Assembly (NCBI GenBank): GCA_000719695.1
Contig: JOHN01000060.1
Span: 1-46,636 of the forward strand
Reading direction: 5' to 3'
Source: Streptomyces sp. NRRL F-6131
GTDB lineage: Bacteria > Actinomycetota > Actinomycetes > Streptomycetales > Streptomycetaceae
Length of the DNA: 46,636 bases
This document shows, piece after piece, positions 41,962 through 46,636 of this stretch. The translations under genes were made by a program, and so were the position numbers. Position 1 is the first letter of the stretch; each line of letters opens with the position of its first letter. Below the pieces are notes generated by a model. It did no database searches and was not told the origin of the DNA. It saw nothing but the letters and a program-made list of their open reading frames with translations.

Positions 41962-42993
41962 ATGTACGCAACCTCACCCAAATCGAAGCCGGGCTCCGCC
42001 GTGACCCTGGAGATGGTCGCCGCACGAGCCGGTGTGGGCCGTCAGACGGTCTCCAACGCGATCAACTCGCCCGAGCTGCTCCGGCCCGAGACGCTGGAAC
42101 GGGTCCGGCGGGCGATCGGCGAACTCGGCTACCGGCCGCACCGCGCCGCGCAGGCACTGAAGACCAGGTCCAGCAGGCTCATCGGCTACGGCATCCGCTC
42201 CGGCGGCACCGGAGTCCCGACCCCGGTGCTCGACCAGTTCCTGCACTCGCTCTCCGAGGCCGCCGACCAGGCGGGCTACCGGGTGGTCCTGTTCGCCGTC
42301 GCTCCGGAAGCCGACGAACTGACCTGCTACCAGCGGCTGTTGGACGAACACGGGGCGGACGGCTTCGTGCTCAGCGGCACCGAGCGCGGCGACCTCCGGC
42401 AGGGCTGGCTGCACGACCGCGGTGTCCCGTTCGTCGCCTTCGGCCGGACCTGGTCCGGCCGGGACGTCGGCGACTGGGTCGACGTCGACGGTGCGGCCGG
42501 CACCGCGGCCGCCGTCCGCCACCTTGCCGGCCTGGGCCACGAGAAGATCGGCTTCCTCGGCTGGCCGAAGGGTTCCGGCGTCGGCGACGACCGCGCCCGC
42601 GGCTGGCACGGCGCCATGCGTGAGCTGGGCCTGCCCGTCCGGGGCCGTCGCGTCGAGTGCCTGGACGACCCGGCCGCCGCCACCGTGGCCGCCGGACGGC
42701 TCCTCGCGGGCGGCGCGACCGCCGTCGTGACGGCCAGCGACACCCTGGCGCTCGGCTGGTACCGCGCGCTGCGCCGCGACGGACGGACGCCCGGCGCGGA
42801 CGCCGCCGTCATCGGCTTCGACGACTCGCCCATCGCCCCGCTGCTGTTCCCACCCCTGTCCAGCCTCGCCCAGCCGCTCGACGCGGTCGGCCGCGAGTGC
42901 ATGCGCCTGCTCCTCGCCCGGCTGGACGACGTCGGGCGCCCCGCCGAGCACACCCTGCTCACCCCCGAACTGGTCCTCCGCGACAGCCAGTGA
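41962..42993 (+). CDS. LacI-family transcriptional repressor (third sugar system)
   Basis: A 343-residue LacI/GalR regulator with the helix-turn-helix VTLEMVAARAGVGRQTVSNA, hinge region and effector domain (GFDDSPIAPLLFPPLSSLAQ). ATG 41962 is chosen because the longer reading starts within operator B. AGGA lies eight bases upstream. It probably represses the divergent debranching-like gene and the downstream binding-protein/permease/GH15 genes. Confidence 0.9.
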   Translation: MYATSPKSKPGSAVTLEMVAARAGVGRQTVSNAINSPELLRPETLERVRRAIGELGYRPHRAAQALKTRSSRLIGYGIRSGGTGVPTPVLDQFLHSLSEAADQAGYRVVLFAVAPEADELTCYQRLLDEHGADGFVLSGTERGDLRQGWLHDRGVPFVAFGRTWSGRDVGDWVDVDGAAGTAAAVRHLAGLGHEKIGFLGWPKGSGVGDDRARGWHGAMRELGLPVRGRRVECLDDPAAATVAAGRLLAGGATAVVTASDTLALGWYRALRRDGRTPGADAAVIGFDDSPIAPLLFPPLSSLAQPLDAVGRECMRLLLARLDDVGRPAEHTLLTPELVLRDSQ

Positions 42994-43063
42994 CCGCCTG
43001 CCACGGTCCGTTCCTCCAGCTCTCCTCGACGTACCCCCACCCACCCTCGCAAGGAGATCCGCC

Positions 43064-44314
43064 ATGGCCCCCACTCGTACCCTCGCCGCAGCGGCGTGCG
43101 CGGCCGTCGTCCTCGGCGCCGTCACCGGCTGCTCGTCCTCCGGCGGATTCGGCGACTCGCCGGCCCAGCAGGCCTCCGGCGGCAAGCAGGACCTGACCGT
43201 GCTGATCGCCACCTCCGGCGACGCCGAGACCGCCGCGGTCAAGGCCGCCACCGCCGACTGGGCCGCACGGACCGGCAACACCGTCACCGTGCAGATCGCC
43301 AGCGACATCAACCAGCAGCTCGGCCAGGCCTTCGCCGGCGGCAACCCGCCGGACCTCTTCTACGTCAACTCCGACCAGTTCGCGAACTACGCCAAGGGCG
43401 GCTCGCTGTACGCGTACGGGGACAAGATCCCCGACGCCTCGGACTTCTCCGGCCAACTGCGCAAGGCCTTCAGCCACGAAGGCAAGCTCACCTGCCTCCC
43501 CAAGGACAGCTCCACCCTCGGCCTGGCCGTCAACACCACGCTCTGGCAGCAGGCCGGACTGACCGAGGCCGACTACCCCACCACCTGGCAGCAGCTCTCC
43601 GACGTCGCCGCCAAGCTGACCAAGGGCGGCGTGACCGGCCTGGTGACCACCCCCGACTACCAGCGGCTGGGCGCGTTCATGAAGCAGGCCGGCGGCTGGA
43701 TCACCAGCCCCGAGCAGACCGCGATGACCGCCGACACCCCGGCCGACAAGCAGGCCCTGGAGTACGTGCAGTCCATGCTGAAGGCGGGCTCGGCCAAGTA
43801 CGTCGCGGACGTGGACGCCGGCTGGGGCGGCGAGGCGCTCGGCAAGGGCAAGGCCGCGATGACCATCGAGGGCAACTGGCTCAAGGGCGCCATGTCCAAG
43901 GACTACCCGAACGTCCCGTACAAGGTGCTTCCGCTACCCGCGGGCCCGGCGGGTCAGGGCACCCTCGTTTTCAGCAACTGCTGGGGAATCGCCGCCAAGA
44001 GCAAGCACCAGGCCGCCGGCGTCGACCTGGTCAAGCACCTCACCTCGGCCGACCAACAGCTGAACTTCGCCAAGGCCTTCGGCGTCATGCCCTCGCGGAC
44101 CAGCACGCTGGCCGCCTACGCCGCGGCCTACCCCGACTCCAAGGCCTGGGTCGACGGAGTCGCCCACGCCCAGGCACCGGTCACCATCGCCGGCTTCAAC
44201 AAGGTGCTCACCCAGTTCAACACCGACCTCCAGTCGCTGCGGACCGGCGACCCGGCGACCATCCTCGGCAACCTCCAGCGCAACGGCGAGCAGGCTCTCA
44301 AGAATGCCCAGTAA
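43064..44314 (+). CDS. CUT1-family sugar-binding lipoprotein (third sugar system)
   Basis: A 416-residue MalE-type lipoprotein. AAGGAG precedes the ATG, and the lipobox is VTGC (Cys 23). The mature part shows LTVLIATSGDAETAAVKAAT, GGNPPDLFYVNSDQFANYA and AAMTIEGNWLKGAM. It starts 70 bases after the lacI-type gene and overlaps the next gene by 11 bases. The ligand is unknown; glucan- or trehalose-type sugars fit the neighbouring debranching-like and GH15 enzymes. Confidence 0.9.
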   Translation: MAPTRTLAAAACAAVVLGAVTGCSSSGGFGDSPAQQASGGKQDLTVLIATSGDAETAAVKAATADWAARTGNTVTVQIASDINQQLGQAFAGGNPPDLFYVNSDQFANYAKGGSLYAYGDKIPDASDFSGQLRKAFSHEGKLTCLPKDSSTLGLAVNTTLWQQAGLTEADYPTTWQQLSDVAAKLTKGGVTGLVTTPDYQRLGAFMKQAGGWITSPEQTAMTADTPADKQALEYVQSMLKAGSAKYVADVDAGWGGEALGKGKAAMTIEGNWLKGAMSKDYPNVPYKVLPLPAGPAGQGTLVFSNCWGIAAKSKHQAAGVDLVKHLTSADQQLNFAKAFGVMPSRTSTLAAYAAAYPDSKAWVDGVAHAQAPVTIAGFNKVLTQFNTDLQSLRTGDPATILGNLQRNGEQALKNAQ

Positions 44315-45383
44315 CCGCACACGGCGCCGACGGAGCCTGCGGGAGGGGACCTGGGGCTGGCTGTTCGTCAGCCCCATGGTCCTCGTCCTCGGCCTCTTCC
44401 TCGTCCTGCCGATCGGGATGGCGCTCTGGGTGAGCCTGCTCCACTGGGACGGCCAGTCCAACCCGTTCAGCGGCAGCGCGGACTTCGTGGGCCTGGAGAA
44501 CTACCGCAGGCTGTTCACCGAGGACGGCCTTGACCGCACGCTCTTCGCCACGTCGATCCGCAACACCCTGTACTACGTCGTCCTGACGGTGCCGCTCCAG
44601 ACGGTGCTGGCGCTCCTCCTCGCCGTCATGGTCAACCAGCGGATGCTGCGCGGCCGGGGGGCACTGCGCACCGTCTTCTACTTCCCCTCGGTCACCAGCA
44701 CGATCGCGATCTCGACGGTCTTCCTGTTCCTCTTCCAGGGCAGCGGTGCCGTCAACCGGGCGCTGGCCTGGCTGGGGCTGAAGGGGCCCAACTGGTTCGC
44801 CGATCCACGCGGCCTCGTCTGGATCGTGCTGGGCTGGTTCGGCATCGACCAGCCGGCCCGGAGCGGAACGGCGGCAGGCCACGGCCCGCTGGGGCTGTCG
44901 TGGTCCGAATGGTTCGCCGGCCCCTCGGTGGCGATGTGCACGCTCATCCTGATGGCCGTCTGGACGACCTCCGGCACCTTCATGCTCATCTTCCTCGCGG
45001 CGCTGCAGAACGTCCCGCGCGAGCGGGAGGAGGCCGCGGCGCTGGACGGCGTCAACCGCCGCCAACTGCTGCGCCACGTCACGCTGCCCGCGCTGCGCCC
45101 GGTGCTCTTCCTGGTCCTCACCCTGGGACTGATCTCCACCTGGCAGGTCTTCGACCAGGTCTACGTGATGGGCAAGGGCGCCCCCGGCAACACCACCCTC
45201 ACACCGGCCTACCTGTCCTACTCGGCCGGCTTCGACAACGCCGACTACGGCCAGGGCGCCGCCATCGCCTTCGTCCTGCTCGCCCTCATCCTGCTGCTCA
45301 CCGCCCTCCAGCGGTGGGTGCTGCGCGAGCGGGACGCCAAGCCGAAGCGGAGCACGAAGGGAGCCCGCCGTGCCGCACACTGA
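44304..45383 (+). CDS. CUT1 ABC transporter permease (MalF type, third system)
   Basis: A 359-residue membrane protein, longer than the 298-residue counterpart at 36000 because of a loop at about 155-200 (KGPNWFADPRG to LGLSWSEWF). The EAA loop is EEAAALDGVNRRQLLRHVTL. The ATG overlaps the end of the binding-protein gene by 11 bases. Confidence 0.92.
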   Translation: MPSNRTRRRRSLREGTWGWLFVSPMVLVLGLFLVLPIGMALWVSLLHWDGQSNPFSGSADFVGLENYRRLFTEDGLDRTLFATSIRNTLYYVVLTVPLQTVLALLLAVMVNQRMLRGRGALRTVFYFPSVTSTIAISTVFLFLFQGSGAVNRALAWLGLKGPNWFADPRGLVWIVLGWFGIDQPARSGTAAGHGPLGLSWSEWFAGPSVAMCTLILMAVWTTSGTFMLIFLAALQNVPREREEAAALDGVNRRQLLRHVTLPALRPVLFLVLTLGLISTWQVFDQVYVMGKGAPGNTTLTPAYLSYSAGFDNADYGQGAAIAFVLLALILLLTALQRWVLRERDAKPKRSTKGARRAAH

Positions 45384-46263
45384 CCGGCCCACCGAGGACC
45401 GGCCGGTCCTCGGACGCTTCCCCGTACCGCTGCGGGCCCTGGGGTACGCGGCCCTCGCCGGGTTCGCGCTGCTCTACCTGCTGCCGTTCCTGCTGCAGTT
45501 GATGACGAGTTTCAAGACCGACCCCGACGCGGCCGCCCACCCGATGTCCCTGCTCCCGGACGGCGGGACCCTCAGCGCCTACCGGCGGCTCTTCGGCCTG
45601 GCCGAAGGCGTCGAGAACGTCCCGTTCCCGCGCTGGCTGGGCAACAGCGTCCTGGTCGCCGTCCTGGTGACGGCCGGCCGGGTGCTGTTCGACTCGATGG
45701 CGGGCTACGCCCTCGCCCGGCTCCGGTTCCCCGGCCGCCGACTGCTGTTCCTCTTCGTGCTGGCGGTGATGGCGGTCCCGGGCGTCGTGCTGCTGATCCC
45801 CAAGTTCCTGGTCCTGAAGAGCTTCGGCCTGTTCGACACCTACAGCGGGATGGTCCTGCCGCTGCTCGTCGACGCCGCCGGGATCTTCATCATGAAGCAG
45901 TTCTTCGAATCGGTGCCGCGCGAGATCGAGGAAGCCGCCCGGATCGACGGGGCCGGGACATTCCGGATCTTCTGGTCCGTGGTCCTGCCGATGTCCCGCC
46001 CGTCGCTGATCACGCTCACCGTCCTCTCCTTCCAGGGCTCCTGGAACGAGTTCACGCACTTCCTCGTCTCCACCCAGTCCAGCGAGCACGACACCCTCAC
46101 CACCGGCCTCGCGCACTTCGTCTCCGGCGGGCTCGGCTCCGGGACGCAGTACCCGCTCAAACTGGCGGCGGCGCTGATCGCGACCGTCCCCGTCGCGATC
46201 CTCTTCTTCTGCTTCCAACGCCACTTCGTGCGCGGCGCCGGCGCGGGTTCGCTCAAGGAGTGA
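45370..46263 (+). CDS. CUT1 ABC transporter permease (MalG type, third system)
   Basis: A 297-residue membrane protein with the EAA loop EEAARIDGAGTFRIFWSVVL and the C-terminal RHFVRGAGAGSLKE. The GTG start overlaps the previous gene by 14 bases after AAGGGAG. No ATPase gene is present here either, so a shared ATPase is expected. Confidence 0.92.
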   Translation: MPHTDRPTEDRPVLGRFPVPLRALGYAALAGFALLYLLPFLLQLMTSFKTDPDAAAHPMSLLPDGGTLSAYRRLFGLAEGVENVPFPRWLGNSVLVAVLVTAGRVLFDSMAGYALARLRFPGRRLLFLFVLAVMAVPGVVLLIPKFLVLKSFGLFDTYSGMVLPLLVDAAGIFIMKQFFESVPREIEEAARIDGAGTFRIFWSVVLPMSRPSLITLTVLSFQGSWNEFTHFLVSTQSSEHDTLTTGLAHFVSGGLGSGTQYPLKLAAALIATVPVAILFFCFQRHFVRGAGAGSLKE

Positions 46264-46321
46264 GTCCGAACCGCACCACGAACCGACCGGCCCCCTCGTC
46301 CGAACCACCCTGGAGAATCAC

Positions 46322-46636
46322 GTGCCCGCCCGCATAGAGGACTACGCGCTGATCGGCGACATGCAGACCGCCGCCCTGGTCGGCAGGGACGGAGCGGTGG
46401 ACTGGCTCTGCCTGCCCCGGTTCGACTCGCCGGCGGTCTTCGCCGGCCTGCTCGGCACCGACGAGCACGGCTTCTGGCGGATCGGCCCCGCCGCCCCCGC
46501 CGTGCCCGCCGACCGCCGCCGCTACCGGGGCGACTCACTGATCCTGGAACAGGAGTGGGACTCCCAGGGCGGCACCGTCCGGGTGATCGACTTCATGCCG
46601 CCCCGGCCCCTGGCCGGGAAGGACGCCGTCCCGCAG
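46322..46636 (+). CDS. GH15-family glycoside hydrolase, N-terminal part (runs off the window)
   Basis: The frame opens with GTG 46322 after GGAG and continues to the window end, 105 residues. The start PARIEDYALIGDMQTAALVG followed by GAVDWLCLPRFDSPAVFAGL is diagnostic of cytoplasmic GH15 glucoamylase/trehalase/glucodextranase-type proteins. Only the N-terminal beta-sandwich is covered; the catalytic barrel lies outside. In actinomycetes some members of this group are trehalases. It is the last visible gene of the third sugar operon. Confidence 0.88.
   Translation, partial: MPARIEDYALIGDMQTAALVGRDGAVDWLCLPRFDSPAVFAGLLGTDEHGFWRIGPAAPAVPADRRRYRGDSLILEQEWDSQGGTVRVIDFMPPRPLAGKDAVPQ

Overview
This looks like chromosomal DNA of a high-GC Gram-positive actinomycete of the Streptomyces/Kitasatospora type. 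G or C dominates third codon positions, GTG and TTG starts are common, most genes have GGAG/AAGGA-like ribosome sites, and there are many lipoproteins, Tat/Sec-exported glycosidases with carbohydrate-binding modules, LacI/ROK/GntR sugar regulators and a SpoIIE-type phosphatase with GAF and HATPase domains. The window is almost wholly a carbohydrate-acquisition region centred on L-fucose. No tRNA, rRNA or CRISPR array was recognised.

Layout. (1) 1-6800 is a decaying glycan locus: the end of a protein with repeated beta-sandwich modules, a broken lectin/F5-8 fragment, a LacI repressor with two operator-like palindromes, a binding-protein gene fused in frame to the tail of a permease gene, a large secreted putative glycosidase with a ricin-type lectin tail, a GH36 alpha-galactosidase that has lost its catalytic barrel, and a scrap of an alpha-L-fucosidase gene. 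(2) A CAP-domain lipoprotein follows at 6851-7561. (3) 7632-16335, all minus strand, is a tightly overlapping operon that encodes a full non-phosphorylating route from L-fucose to pyruvate: mutarotase, L-fucose dehydrogenase (aldo/keto reductase), lactonase, L-fuconate dehydratase, 2-keto-3-deoxy-L-fuconate dehydrogenase and a FAH-family hydrolase that yields pyruvate and L-lactate. LutABC then oxidises the lactate, and a GntR/FadR-type regulator closes the operon. (4) 16851-21784, divergent, is a CUT2 (ribose-type) sugar ABC transporter with two paralogous binding proteins. (5) 21965-24760 is a GAF/SpoIIE/HATPase regulator. (6) 24761-27120 holds fragments, two proteins of unknown function and an IS110-type remnant. 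(7) 27158-34422, minus strand, holds a secreted GH29 alpha-L-fucosidase with three F5/8-type modules, an insertion-sequence scrap, a second mutarotase, a Tat-exported fucosidase-like protein and a ROK repressor. (8) 34636-39081 is a CUT1 ABC transporter operon ending in a cytoplasmic GH29 alpha-L-fucosidase. (9) 39738-46636 is a third sugar system: a glycogen-debranching-like enzyme, a LacI repressor with two mirror-image operators, a CUT1 transporter and the start of a GH15 hydrolase.

How it fits together (inference). Secreted fucosidases release fucose or trim fucosylated glycans outside the cell. The ROK-linked CUT1 transporter may import fucosyl-oligosaccharides for the cytoplasmic GH29 enzyme. 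The CUT2 transporter imports free fucose. The GntR-linked operon converts fucose to two pyruvates, with the L-lactate branch handled by LutABC in the same transcript. A palindrome CATC(C/G)GATG recurs four times in the divergent operon/transporter control region, and a close variant occurs twice at the secreted fucosidase promoter. It is the best candidate for the operator that ties the two loci into one fucose regulon.
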